Of a stretch of 64,000 bases of DNA, positions 8,815 to 17,777 are shown one piece after another. A model generated the notes under the pieces. That model made no database searches. It was given only the letters and a program-made list of their open reading frames with translations, and was not told the origin of the DNA. Location of the stretch: NCBI RefSeq assembly GCF_004310665.1, contig NZ_SIXF01000006.1, positions 62,001 to 126,000 of the forward strand, in the 5' to 3' direction. The position numbers were made by a program, and so were the translations under genes. Source of the stretch: Pedobacter kyonggii (GTDB lineage Bacteria > Bacteroidota > Bacteroidia > Sphingobacteriales > Sphingobacteriaceae). Each line of letters begins with the position of its first letter. Positions within the stretch are counted from its first letter, which is position 1.

Positions 8815-10470
8815 TTATTTTTGCTTGTAAATGGCATCATTGCCACTATAATCTAACCATTTAAAAGACGCTGTACTTTTAGTGTTTTCTCCGGATGAAG
8901 TACCATAAAGCGCATAAAGTGAGCCGACAAAACCTCCCGCGGTTTCAGTACTCAAAAACTTCCCATCCACTTTATCCTTCAATATTTTCCATTTACCCGG
9001 GCTTTCAGCGTACAGAAAATTATAAAGCCCTCGATTAGCTTCTATTTTAAACTGCAGGGTTTTAGCTTTTACCGGAGTTTCAATAATCAAGTCCATACCT
9101 TTTGTGGTCCGATTTCCTTTGTAAAGCTGAACGATCTGCCTGCCATCTTTTATTGATTTGCAGATATAGTAAAAATTATATTCACCTTGAAAGATAAGCA
9201 TCCCTGCTTTTTCATTTGGCTGCGATGCCGTAAAGGTCATCTGAGTTGAAGCGCTACCGGTTAAATGCTGCTGTCTTTTACCGATAAATGCCGGATTTCC
9301 CAACCCCATACACGTTTCTGGCAGTAACTTCATTGTTAAGCCATTTTCTTTATCTAAACTATACCAGCTGGTATCATTGGTTCTTAGAAACAATAACGAT
9401 TGATCAAGTTTTTTATCAAAGGTAGTTCTGTAGGCAAAGTTTCCACTTTGTGGCGGGGCAATCTGTTTTACTTCCTTAAAATCAGCAGTATAACTATATT
9501 GAACTTCTTTTTGGTCTGGATTAATGATTGGCCAGCCATCTACCCATTTAACCGGCGCGATAAATGTTTCCCTCCCAGTATTATAATGATTGCCTTCATA
9601 AGGTCTTACAGCCAGGAAAATCGCATAAGTTTTACCGTCTGGACCATCAACCAATTCTGCATGACCGGTAGAGGTAATCGGATCTTTACGGTTTGGATCT
9701 AAATCGCGTTGTGTCAATATCGGGTTTTTCTCATAAGGAACATAAGGTCCGGTGGCTTGCTTACTTCTTAAAATTACCTGTGAGTGATTAACGGAAGTAC
9801 CTCCTTCGGCAGCACAGAGATAATACCAATCGCCACGTTTAAAAATGTGCGGGCCTTCAATCCAGACCGGTTTTTTGCTGATGTCTACCCCACCATTTAC
9901 CAGCTGAACTTCTTCACCCACTACTTTTAAACCCACTGGATCAAATTGAAAAGTACGGATGGTTCGGTGTCCTGGATATAGGGGTTTATTATCTGGCGCA
10001 TCGCTGTTATAAACGATGTAGGCTTTGTCCTGATCAAAAAACAGTGAGGGGTCAATCCCTCTCACTTGCGGTAACCAAACGGGATCACTCCATGGTCCTT
10101 CAGGTTTTTTTGACGTCATTACAAAATTTCCGCGCTTATCGATATTGGTACAGGTCATATAAAATGTCCCTTTATAATAATTGATTGAAGGTGCAAAAAG
10201 CCCTCTAGAGGTACGATCACCGAAAAAAGTCATTTGTGACGGGCGATCGATCACATTGCCGATCTGCTTCCAATTTTTTAAATCCTTGCTATGGAACACC
10301 GGAACCCCCGGAAAGTAGGCGAAGGTTGAATTAACAAGGTAATAATCGCTTCCCACTTTGGTTACACTGGGATCAGGATAAAACCCTGCCATAATCGGGT
10401 TTGTAAATTTAATTTGTCCGTACGAATAGCCAGTATAAAGAAAGGCGATCAATAGAAGAAGTTTTTTCAT
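8815..10470 (-). CDS. GH43 beta-xylosidase-like enzyme with C-terminal concanavalin-like domain
   Basis: About 551 residues from the ATG at 10470, which starts MKKLLLLIAFLYTGYSYGQ, a textbook signal peptide. The longer frame from 10503 adds 11 residues ahead of it. The base Asp is in GFYPDPSVTKVGSDYYLV, the modulating Asp in GIDPSLFFDQD and the acid Glu in WIEGPHIFKRGDWYYLC. Residues from about 340 to the end form the beta-sandwich found in GH43 xylosidases, which closes part of the active site. The N-terminal pattern resembles subfamilies 10/11 by eye. It probably releases xylose from xylo-oligosaccharides in the periplasm. It is a single gene between repeat-filled spacers and shares the terminator at 8675-8716. 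Confidence 0.9.
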   Translation of the reverse strand: MKKLLLLIAFLYTGYSYGQIKFTNPIMAGFYPDPSVTKVGSDYYLVNSTFAYFPGVPVFHSKDLKNWKQIGNVIDRPSQMTFFGDRTSRGLFAPSINYYKGTFYMTCTNIDKRGNFVMTSKKPEGPWSDPVWLPQVRGIDPSLFFDQDKAYIVYNSDAPDNKPLYPGHRTIRTFQFDPVGLKVVGEEVQLVNGGVDISKKPVWIEGPHIFKRGDWYYLCAAEGGTSVNHSQVILRSKQATGPYVPYEKNPILTQRDLDPNRKDPITSTGHAELVDGPDGKTYAIFLAVRPYEGNHYNTGRETFIAPVKWVDGWPIINPDQKEVQYSYTADFKEVKQIAPPQSGNFAYRTTFDKKLDQSLLFLRTNDTSWYSLDKENGLTMKLLPETCMGLGNPAFIGKRQQHLTGSASTQMTFTASQPNEKAGMLIFQGEYNFYYICKSIKDGRQIVQLYKGNRTTKGMDLIIETPVKAKTLQFKIEANRGLYNFLYAESPGKWKILKDKVDGKFLSTETAGGFVGSLYALYGTSSGENTKSTASFKWLDYSGNDAIYKQK

Positions 10471-10792
10471 AAAATGCACGTTGGTTATGCTCAAAACTAA
10501 CATCTACAGCCTTACTTGCATGAGCCATTTGTTTAAAAGAAAGCTCCAGATGTTTGTTTTCAACCTGAGTTCGATTGATAGAGTCATAGTAAGTATTTTA
10601 CAGCCGCTTTACGTCATGCGATCGTCATGCTGTCCCGAATGTTCGGGATCAGCATCTTTCCTGCCATTAAGACCCTGAAATGAATTACCTTCGGTGAGCT
10701 TGTTAAGGCTAGGTTTACTGCGTAGCTTTCCGCTGCGCTACCATTGACGTTATATTGTAATTATTTAAATATGAATGGTTTATAACAATTTT

Positions 10793-10950
10793 GCATTTCC
10801 GTCCAGCTAGGCCATAGCACCGTCTCCCCGTTCTACTTAAATCCGGCCTAACAAATTTTTCGGGCTGCACTGCCCAAGCCAACCTACTAGCTTCGAAAGA
10901 AAAATTTTCAGCCGGTGTTTTTTGTTTCTTTTTGACGCCAAAAAGAAAGA
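10793..10950. repeat. ~157-bp dispersed repeat, copy B
   Basis: Same family and orientation as 5175-5331. Conserved blocks include AATCCGGCCTAACAAATTTT-type sequence and the hairpin TTTCTTTTTG/CAAAAAGAAA with loop ACGC, where copy A has ATGC. The loop change keeps the stem perfect. Confidence 0.75.
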
Positions 10951-11051
10951 AGCCTGTCCGGCTAGGACTAATAAAATACCCCGTCCTGCGGTCACCCGTC
11001 TGAAAGAGGGGAATTACATATCGCACAAGATCAATAATTAAATGTCATTTA

Positions 11052-11073
11052 TATTGATTTTATACAATAAATT
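11052..11073. repeat. 22-bp motif copy 3
   Basis: Exact copy of TATTGATTTTATACAATAAATT, about 100 bases downstream of repeat copy B. Confidence 0.75.
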
Positions 11074-11182
11074 ATCCGTCAGGATGACGGCACCAATACT
11101 AAAATACCTAAAGAATGGCCCTAAAAGCCACATTGTTAATCGAATTCAAGTTTCTTAAACAAGAAATATACTGAGATGGATT

Positions 11183-14100
11183 TTAAAGCTTCACGCGTTT
11201 ATCTTTTCGTTTTACATTGATATATTCGGAGGGAAGCATATTAAACTGCGCTTTAAAAAGCTTCGAAAAATAGCTTGGTGTACCAAAACCAGTCATGTAT
11301 GCGATCTGTGCAACATTGTAATCACTTTTCTCCAATAATTCTACCGCCCTTTCCAGTTTTACGGATCTAATGTATTCGATTGGTGTTAAACCGGTAATTT
11401 CGAGCAGTTTGTGGTAGAGAGAACCCCGGCTCATGCCCACATGCCTGCTGAGTTCCTCTACTGAGAGTTCTGGATTGTTAAGCTTCTCATCAATATACTG
11501 AACGATTTTATTCAACAACTTAACTTCGCTAGACTCAATTTCGATTTCTTTAGCCTGTACCTGTACCTGTTTAGAATACGCATTTTTTACCGAGCGATTA
11601 AACAACAATAAGTTGTCGATTTTTGCATGGAGAATATCAAAATTAAAAGGCTTGGTGAGGTAGTCGTTGGCACCAGATTTCAGGCCTTTAACCTGATCCT
11701 CTTCTCCACTGATTGCGGTTAACAGGATAACTGGGATATGACTTGTTCTTTTGTCTGCCTTTATTTTCTGGCTTAGCTCAATGCCATTCATTTCCGGCAT
11801 GCTGATGTCGGTAACAACTAATTGCGGGTGCCCGGAAAGCGTTTTCTGCCATCCTTCTTTACCGTTTGATGCCTCTATAATATGATAAAAAGGCTGCAGA
11901 CTATCTTTTAGGTAAAACCTAAATTCCTCATTGTCTTCAACCAAAAGGATTGTGGGCATCTTGACCTCATTAGTTGTTGATTCAGTAACGGATTCATCCA
12001 GTTCTTCGTTCGTAAAACTATAGGCTGTATCATCAACCTCCTGATCATTTTCTTCATCCACTATCTCAACTGGCATCGAAACCAAAAATGCTGTTCCTTT
12101 TCCAAGTTCACTTTCTACGGTAATCTGTCCACCGTGCAGTTCTACAAACTCTTTTACAATCGACAACCCGATTCCACTGCCTTGATTTAAGATAGAACTC
12201 ACATTGTTATCCATAAAAAAACGATCGAACACCCTATCTTTACTTTGATGTGCAATGCCTATCCCTGTATCAGAAACTTCAATACAAAACACAGGCTTAG
12301 TCTGATCGGCAGCGGATCTTAGGAACATGTTAAGAGATACTTCCCCACCTTCTTTTGTAAATTTAAATGCATTAGAAAGCAGATTAAATATAATCCTTTC
12401 CATTTTATCCTGATCAAAATGCGTTTTCAGTTTTTTAATATCGCTGTTAATGCGAAGTGAAATTTTCTTACGTTCCGAAAGATCCTGGAATGCTTCTGCG
12501 GCTTCACTGATAAAAGTAATGAGATCGGCCTCGCTCAGGTTCAACTTCAGTTCCTGTTCTTCCATTTTTCTAAAATCGAGCAGTTGATTTACCAGATTTA
12601 ACAGTCTTCGCGCATTTCTACGGATCATCTTTACCTGACCGGCTACAGCAGATTCCTGTTTAACGGCAAGCAACTTATCAACGGGTGCCAAAATCAATGA
12701 AATCGGTGTTCTAAACTCATGGCTTAAATTGGTGAGGAATTTGATCTTTTGTATATCTAACGCATGGGCACGTTCGGCATCCTTTCGCTGCTGCAGGATC
12801 TTTTGTTCAGCATTGATCTGGGCTTGTTCAATGGCAAGTTGCTGTTTAATGCGCTGAATGCCCCGTCGCCTAATGGCAAATAAGATTGTACCAATTAAGA
12901 CTGCATAAAAAACATAAGCATAAATCGTTCTCCAAAAGGGTGGTTGTATATGAACAGAAATTGAAGTGATTTTATCACTCCAAACCCCGTCATTGTTACT
13001 TGCCCTTACCTGAAAAATGTAATCTCCCGGGTCCAAATTTGTATAATATGCTGTTTTCTCTTTACCAACTTCATTCCAACCATCATCCAAGCCAACAAGG
13101 CGATAAGAATAGTGGTTTTGTTGGGGCGCTGTGTAATTTAACGCTACATAACTAATTGAGAAATTTTGCCCATAACTCAGTTTAATTTTTTTTGCAAAGC
13201 CAATTTGCTCTTGAATAGGTGATTTTTCACCAGGAAGTACAACAGTATTGGCTACCTTTAATTCGGTAAGCAGCACATTTGGAACCACATTATTGGTAGG
13301 CAATTCGAGCGGATTAAAATAATTGAAACCGTCTTGGCCGCCAAAATAAAGCTCACCATCTGAAGTACTGATTCCCGAACTCAATATAAAAGGACTGTCT
13401 TGCACTCCATTGGGACGTCCGAAATTTTTTATTTTTTTTGTTTCTGGATCAAGACAACTGATGCCATTATCGGTACTGAACCAAATCAGTCCGTCTCTGC
13501 CTTCCAATATTTTGTAAACAATAGCATTAGGCAAGCCGTTTGTTTCGTTAAAATTGGTAAATTTTCCGGTACGGCGATTGAAAAGATCGAGCCCTGCACC
13601 ATCGGTTCCGGCCCATATATTCCCCCTACTATCACATAACAAACTCAATACCACATCATTAGAAAGCCCACTATTTACTTTTCGATATACTTTAAATTTC
13701 CCGTTGTTGCGTTGAAATACGGCTATTCCCGTTCCGCTGGATGATATCCACATATTTCCGTAAGGATCTTCAACAATTGCACGTATAAAACCATTGCTAG
13801 GGAGAACCATAGGTGGCGAGGATTGAGTGCCGTACCGGGTAAATGAATTCGTCTTATAATCAAATACATTAACACCAGCTCCGTTTGTACCAATCCATAT
13901 CAAACCCTTGCTATCTTCTTTGATAGCGAAAATTTCGTTTTGGCTAAGATCAGTTGCCGATGGTCCGGCCAGGAATTGTTTGTAAGTTTTGGTTTTGGGA
14001 TTATAGGCAAACAAGCCATGCTGATAAGTCCCCACCCAAAGCGTGCCCCTTGAATCGAGCATTAGCGTAAGGATGGACAATGGATTTCGGGAAAAATCTA

Positions 14101-15325
14101 TTTTGCTCTTAATGTCAATATGTTCGAACACACCTTTATCACGATCGAAAAAGTGTAATCCCCCACCATCAGTGCCCACAAAGATTTTTCGTTTTGAGAA
14201 TTCGGCAAAGGAAGTGACAATGGGTGATGAAAGTCCTTTAGGATCAAACGGGCTGCTACGCTTTAGATTAAACAGTGCTAAATTTGGATCGAATTTATTA
14301 ACGCCACCCTGGTAGGTACCTAGCCAAATAATGCCATTATTAGCCATACAAATGCTTCTAACCGACTTATGACTAAGACCAAAGGTTTCGCGTTTGTTGG
14401 GACGAATGTTTGAGAAAAGCTCGGTGGCGGTATCGAAAATAGTTACCCCATCCTCGGTTCCTAACCACAATTTACCTCCTTTTTCCAATCTGGCAGCATA
14501 AATAATGTCGTTTGAAAACAATTTATCACCCGATTGCAAAAAGGATTTGAAATGCTTTTCATCATCCAACAACATATTGAGGCCATTATAGGTACCAAAA
14601 AATATCCGGCCTTTTTCATCCTTCACAATAGTTTTAATGAAATTATCAGTAAGGCCTGAAGGGTCATTGGGATGATGGATAAACTTCTCGGTGGCACCAG
14701 TGGTTAAATTAAGCGCCAAAAGCCCTAAATTGGTGCCGATCCATATCTTATTACCACTACCTTGAAGAAAAGAAAGCACGCTGGAACCGTTGCCCATCAA
14801 TGCACCGATACCTACATTTTTTACCTTAAACGTTTTGGTATTGATCACCCGGTAGCCACCAAAAGTGCCTACCCAGATATTTCCGGTTCTATCTTCGTAG
14901 AGTGTTAATACATTAAATGGGACGTTACGATTCGGGATACCTTCACCTACAAATGATTTAAATGTATTTTTCTTAGCATCATAGTAAGCCAGGCCTCCTC
15001 CGTTTGTACCCACCCAAAGTCTTCCTTTCCGATCTTCTAAAAGTGCCGAGATATTGTTAGACGGAATGCTCGTACTATCGCCACTTTTAGTGGTATAAAC
15101 GGTAAAATTGGTACCATCGAACTTATTCAGTCCATCGCTGGTACCAAACCATACAAGGCCATTATGATCTTGCAGGATTGTATTTACAGTATTAGAAGAA
15201 AGGCCATTTTTAGTATTAAGGGTAATGAAATTGGGGTTACCTTGCCCCTTTACAATAGTGCACATCAATAACAATATCCCTAGAAGTGACATTGCGCTTA
15301 TACCTGATACTCGTTTTAACATCAT
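11183..15325 (-). CDS. Hybrid two-component system regulator (HTCS) of the xylan locus
   Basis: A single 1380-residue protein that joins a periplasmic sensor, kinase, receiver and DNA-binding domain. After a signal sequence come about 14 propeller-type repeats (roughly residues 30-720; motifs such as DRKGRLWVGTNGGGL recur). A Y_Y_Y immunoglobulin-like domain (about 740-805) and one membrane segment near 815-835 follow. The phospho-accepting His869 sits in NLSHEFRTPI, then an HATPase domain ends with GSGIGLSIVKEF. Receiver Asp1173 lies in VVTDISMPEMNG, and an AraC-type HTH forms the last ~100 residues. HTCS proteins bind an oligosaccharide directly and activate the neighbouring susC/D operon, so xylo-oligosaccharide is the likely signal. 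It is transcribed in the same direction as the xus operon and lies downstream of it. Confidence 0.95.
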   Translation of the reverse strand: MMLKRVSGISAMSLLGILLLMCTIVKGQGNPNFITLNTKNGLSSNTVNTILQDHNGLVWFGTSDGLNKFDGTNFTVYTTKSGDSTSIPSNNISALLEDRKGRLWVGTNGGGLAYYDAKKNTFKSFVGEGIPNRNVPFNVLTLYEDRTGNIWVGTFGGYRVINTKTFKVKNVGIGALMGNGSSVLSFLQGSGNKIWIGTNLGLLALNLTTGATEKFIHHPNDPSGLTDNFIKTIVKDEKGRIFFGTYNGLNMLLDDEKHFKSFLQSGDKLFSNDIIYAARLEKGGKLWLGTEDGVTIFDTATELFSNIRPNKRETFGLSHKSVRSICMANNGIIWLGTYQGGVNKFDPNLALFNLKRSSPFDPKGLSSPIVTSFAEFSKRKIFVGTDGGGLHFFDRDKGVFEHIDIKSKIDFSRNPLSILTLMLDSRGTLWVGTYQHGLFAYNPKTKTYKQFLAGPSATDLSQNEIFAIKEDSKGLIWIGTNGAGVNVFDYKTNSFTRYGTQSSPPMVLPSNGFIRAIVEDPYGNMWISSSGTGIAVFQRNNGKFKVYRKVNSGLSNDVVLSLLCDSRGNIWAGTDGAGLDLFNRRTGKFTNFNETNGLPNAIVYKILEGRDGLIWFSTDNGISCLDPETKKIKNFGRPNGVQDSPFILSSGISTSDGELYFGGQDGFNYFNPLELPTNNVVPNVLLTELKVANTVVLPGEKSPIQEQIGFAKKIKLSYGQNFSISYVALNYTAPQQNHYSYRLVGLDDGWNEVGKEKTAYYTNLDPGDYIFQVRASNNDGVWSDKITSISVHIQPPFWRTIYAYVFYAVLIGTILFAIRRRGIQRIKQQLAIEQAQINAEQKILQQRKDAERAHALDIQKIKFLTNLSHEFRTPISLILAPVDKLLAVKQESAVAGQVKMIRRNARRLLNLVNQLLDFRKMEEQELKLNLSEADLITFISEAAEAFQDLSERKKISLRINSDIKKLKTHFDQDKMERIIFNLLSNAFKFTKEGGEVSLNMFLRSAADQTKPVFCIEVSDTGIGIAHQSKDRVFDRFFMDNNVSSILNQGSGIGLSIVKEFVELHGGQITVESELGKGTAFLVSMPVEIVDEENDQEVDDTAYSFTNEELDESVTESTTNEVKMPTILLVEDNEEFRFYLKDSLQPFYHIIEASNGKEGWQKTLSGHPQLVVTDISMPEMNGIELSQKIKADKRTSHIPVILLTAISGEEDQVKGLKSGANDYLTKPFNFDILHAKIDNLLLFNRSVKNAYSKQVQVQAKEIEIESSEVKLLNKIVQYIDEKLNNPELSVEELSRHVGMSRGSLYHKLLEITGLTPIEYIRSVKLERAVELLEKSDYNVAQIAYMTGFGTPSYFSKLFKAQFNMLPSEYINVKRKDKRVKL

Positions 15326-15455
15326 AACAATAGATTCACGCTTTAGCGATCTGGATTGTGATTTGTACTAGTGCAGGGCTCGCTTAGCTTGCCTTGGTAC
15401 ACTGTGGATTTATATTTGCTTTGTGCGTAAATATAGTTAACACCCCTAATTTAAA

Positions 15456-17378
15456 CTATTTTATTTCAGCCTCGAACGGAGATGCCGGCAAGCCCTCTGC
15501 ATTGTACAAATTTGCACCGTCGGGATTATCCGCCCAGGCGTATCGAACAGCAACAGGGCTGGCAATGCTATCGTTCCAAACAATTACAGTATTACCTTCA
15601 ATTTTAGCCTTGGCCCAAATATATTTTTTATCGGCACCTGCAATGGCAAAATGATAAAGTTCGGGTTCGTCTTTTGCAGTTAGTCCACTTCCCACATGAT
15701 CAAAATGCAGAGTCACCTTATTGCCTTGCACTGTTGCTGATCTGTAGATCGGACCTGAATAAACGATGTTTTTTTCACCATAAATGAGCTTATTGGCCCA
15801 TAAAGCCAAGCGCTCACCAATTGTTTTTTTATTCAGGGGATGAATATCATTCCATTCGCCGGCACCGAGCCCAACAGACATTCCTGTATTTGGTACTTTT
15901 AAGGTTTGGAGTTGGCTCTGCCGAAGTTGTGCCCAGTCGCTCTCAACGGGAACATAATCAACCTCCATATAATTGGGTAGTTGTGCAAATAAAAACGGAA
16001 TATTGCCTAAGCCCCATTTATTCCTCCAATCGTTAATTAGTGCAGGTAGCAGTTTGGCGTATTCTCTTGGCTTGCCTGCATTTGTTTCACCCTGGTACCA
16101 TAAAAAGCCACTTATACTATAATTGATTGCAGGTGCAACCATGGTATTGTAAAGTCCTGTAGGAGAACTTTGGGCCACAATTGGCTGGATAATTTGTTGC
16201 CCTGACGGGGAATAGCTTGGTTTAGGAAATACCTGGTTCACCTGGTAATCCCATTCGCCTCTTAAGTCAATTATCTGTCCGTTGGCCTGTAGCGAATAAT
16301 TTTTATCAGGCACAAAGCCACCTTTGCCCATTGTATTTGTAACTTTTACTAAAATGGTGTTTTTTCCAGGTTTTAACAGGTTTGCTGGCACATTGTATCT
16401 TCTTGGAGGATACTGATAAGTGATATTGCCCACAAAAACGCCATTTACGAAAGTGGAATCAGCATCGATAATACGCCCCATAAAAAGTTTTGCCTGTACG
16501 CCTGTCATCCCCGCAGGAACATCAATTTCCTTTTTGAAGGACAGGATGCCATTTAGGTTTCTCACACCCTGATCTGCCCAATAGCCTGGCATCCAGAACT
16601 TATGCCATGTTTTTGGCACATAGGAAGATTGCAAGCTTTTACCTGGTATTGGTAGCCCCTGTTTTTTTAGGTTGTTCATATAGGTGGTATCCCGAAAGTT
16701 TTTGATCTGGGCTTCAACTGAAGGAAAACCTTTAAACGCATCCATACTCATCCATGCCTCTATTGGTGTTCCACCTACGCTGGAATTAATGATCCCAATA
16801 GGAATTTTGTATTTTTGATAGAGTTTCTTTGCAAAGAAATAAGTAACGCCTCCAAACTCAAGCAATTCTTTACCTGATGCCAACTTCCACTCCCCTTTTG
16901 GTAGATCCAGTGATTCTTTGGATACATCAGCTTTAGTGGGTACAAAGAAATTCCTGATCTGGGGAAAATTATCGTTCTTAACTTCGTTTGGATAATTTTC
17001 CTTCAGTCTTTCCATTGCTAACACCATGTTAGATTGTCCGGCACAAAAATATACGTCTCCAATTAAAATATCGGTTAATGTGATCAAATTCCGCCCTTCA
17101 ATGGTCATGGTATATGGGCCCCCGGCTTTCATTTTGGGAAGCATAATCAACCACTTCCCGTCGTTACCGGTAATTGTCTCAAACTTTCTATTGTTGAAAG
17201 AAAGTTTAACTTTCTCATTTACATTGGCCCAACCCCAGATCTTTAAATCTGTATTTCGTTGTAGCACCATTCGATTACTGATTAGCTGTGGAAGTTTTAC
17301 CTCAGCTTTTGTCTTTAGGTTAGTGAACAAGAATGTAACGAGCAAAGCGCAAAGCGGAAGATAAGATTTTACGGTCAT
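15456..17378 (-). CDS. SASA/SGNH-type carbohydrate acetyl esterase with inserted jelly-roll domain
   Basis: About 640 residues from the ATG at 17378, which gives a signal peptide (MTVKSYLPLCALLVTF); the earlier Met at 17405 does not. An N-terminal beta-sandwich precedes the catalytic nucleophile motif FCAGQSNM, and the Asp/His motif NDIHPLNKKTIGERL is near residue 550. Between the two catalytic blocks a galactose-binding-like jelly roll is inserted (about residues 240-370, including ADSTFVNGVFVGNI). This insertion is known in sialate-O-acetylesterase relatives, including xylan acetyl esterases of family CE20. In this locus the likely role is removing acetyl groups from xylan fragments. Domain annotation tools may label it sialate O-acetylesterase, but no sialic acid genes are near. 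The esterase class is safe; the substrate is inferred. Confidence 0.85.
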   Translation of the reverse strand: MTVKSYLPLCALLVTFLFTNLKTKAEVKLPQLISNRMVLQRNTDLKIWGWANVNEKVKLSFNNRKFETITGNDGKWLIMLPKMKAGGPYTMTIEGRNLITLTDILIGDVYFCAGQSNMVLAMERLKENYPNEVKNDNFPQIRNFFVPTKADVSKESLDLPKGEWKLASGKELLEFGGVTYFFAKKLYQKYKIPIGIINSSVGGTPIEAWMSMDAFKGFPSVEAQIKNFRDTTYMNNLKKQGLPIPGKSLQSSYVPKTWHKFWMPGYWADQGVRNLNGILSFKKEIDVPAGMTGVQAKLFMGRIIDADSTFVNGVFVGNITYQYPPRRYNVPANLLKPGKNTILVKVTNTMGKGGFVPDKNYSLQANGQIIDLRGEWDYQVNQVFPKPSYSPSGQQIIQPIVAQSSPTGLYNTMVAPAINYSISGFLWYQGETNAGKPREYAKLLPALINDWRNKWGLGNIPFLFAQLPNYMEVDYVPVESDWAQLRQSQLQTLKVPNTGMSVGLGAGEWNDIHPLNKKTIGERLALWANKLIYGEKNIVYSGPIYRSATVQGNKVTLHFDHVGSGLTAKDEPELYHFAIAGADKKYIWAKAKIEGNTVIVWNDSIASPVAVRYAWADNPDGANLYNAEGLPASPFEAEIK

Positions 17379-17777
17379 GCTTATAAAGTCTGGAAAATAT
17401 GGCAATAGATAATTTTCGGGGAAATGTAGGCTCTTACAAACCCTCCCCCAGTCTCATCACAGAAATACATCTTTTAAAGCATCAATATCTGGTTATTTCT
17501 TTTTAAAAAAATCATGCTCATGTAAAGCCCCATACCTGAGTAATTTCTACCCGAATATATCATTTACTTTCGAAAAAAACAATCGGTTGCATAACTATAT
17601 TAAATTTGTTATAATCTAACTGGTAAATAGCGGACAGGAAAACGAAATGGTAAATTATGCGGATGGAAGAGGTAGCATAAACTGCAATTAGGCCTTAGTC
17701 AACTTCATTGGTAATTTCCAATAAAAAAAGCCAGGAAAACGGTTAACGTTGTTCCTGGCTTTAAGCGCGTAGTAAAT
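17379..17777. other. Spacer between esterase gene and GH10 gene
   Basis: This 399-bp stretch holds the xus-operon terminator at 17723-17762. It presumably also holds the esterase gene promoter, for which no consensus was recognised. Confidence 0.5.
17723..17762 (-). terminator. Rho-independent terminator of the xus operon
   Basis: On the minus strand an 11-bp stem, AAAGCCAGGAA pairing with TTCCTGGCTTT, is followed by a T7 run (plus-strand A run 17723-17729). It lies 16 bases after the GH10 stop codon and separates the susC-to-GH10 operon from the esterase gene. Confidence 0.9.

Larger units (their letters stand above)
10471..11182. other. Gene-free stretch with dispersed repeats
   Basis: This 712-bp stretch lies between the GH43 start and the HTCS stop codon. 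It holds repeat copy B (10793-10950) and 22-bp motif copy 3 (11052-11073). A 103-codon minus-strand frame here (10715-11026) overlaps the repeat and shows no protein-like features. The promoter of the minus-strand GH43 must lie in the part next to 10471, but I see no clear consensus. Confidence 0.65.

Noticed and set aside
10715..11026. 103-codon minus-strand frame
   Set aside because: Covers repeat copy B, and no matching frame is kept in copy A.
15456..17378. Sialic acid O-acetylesterase function
   Set aside because: The fold fits, but there are no sialidase, NanA-like or sialate transporter genes; the xylan context favours xylan deacetylation.
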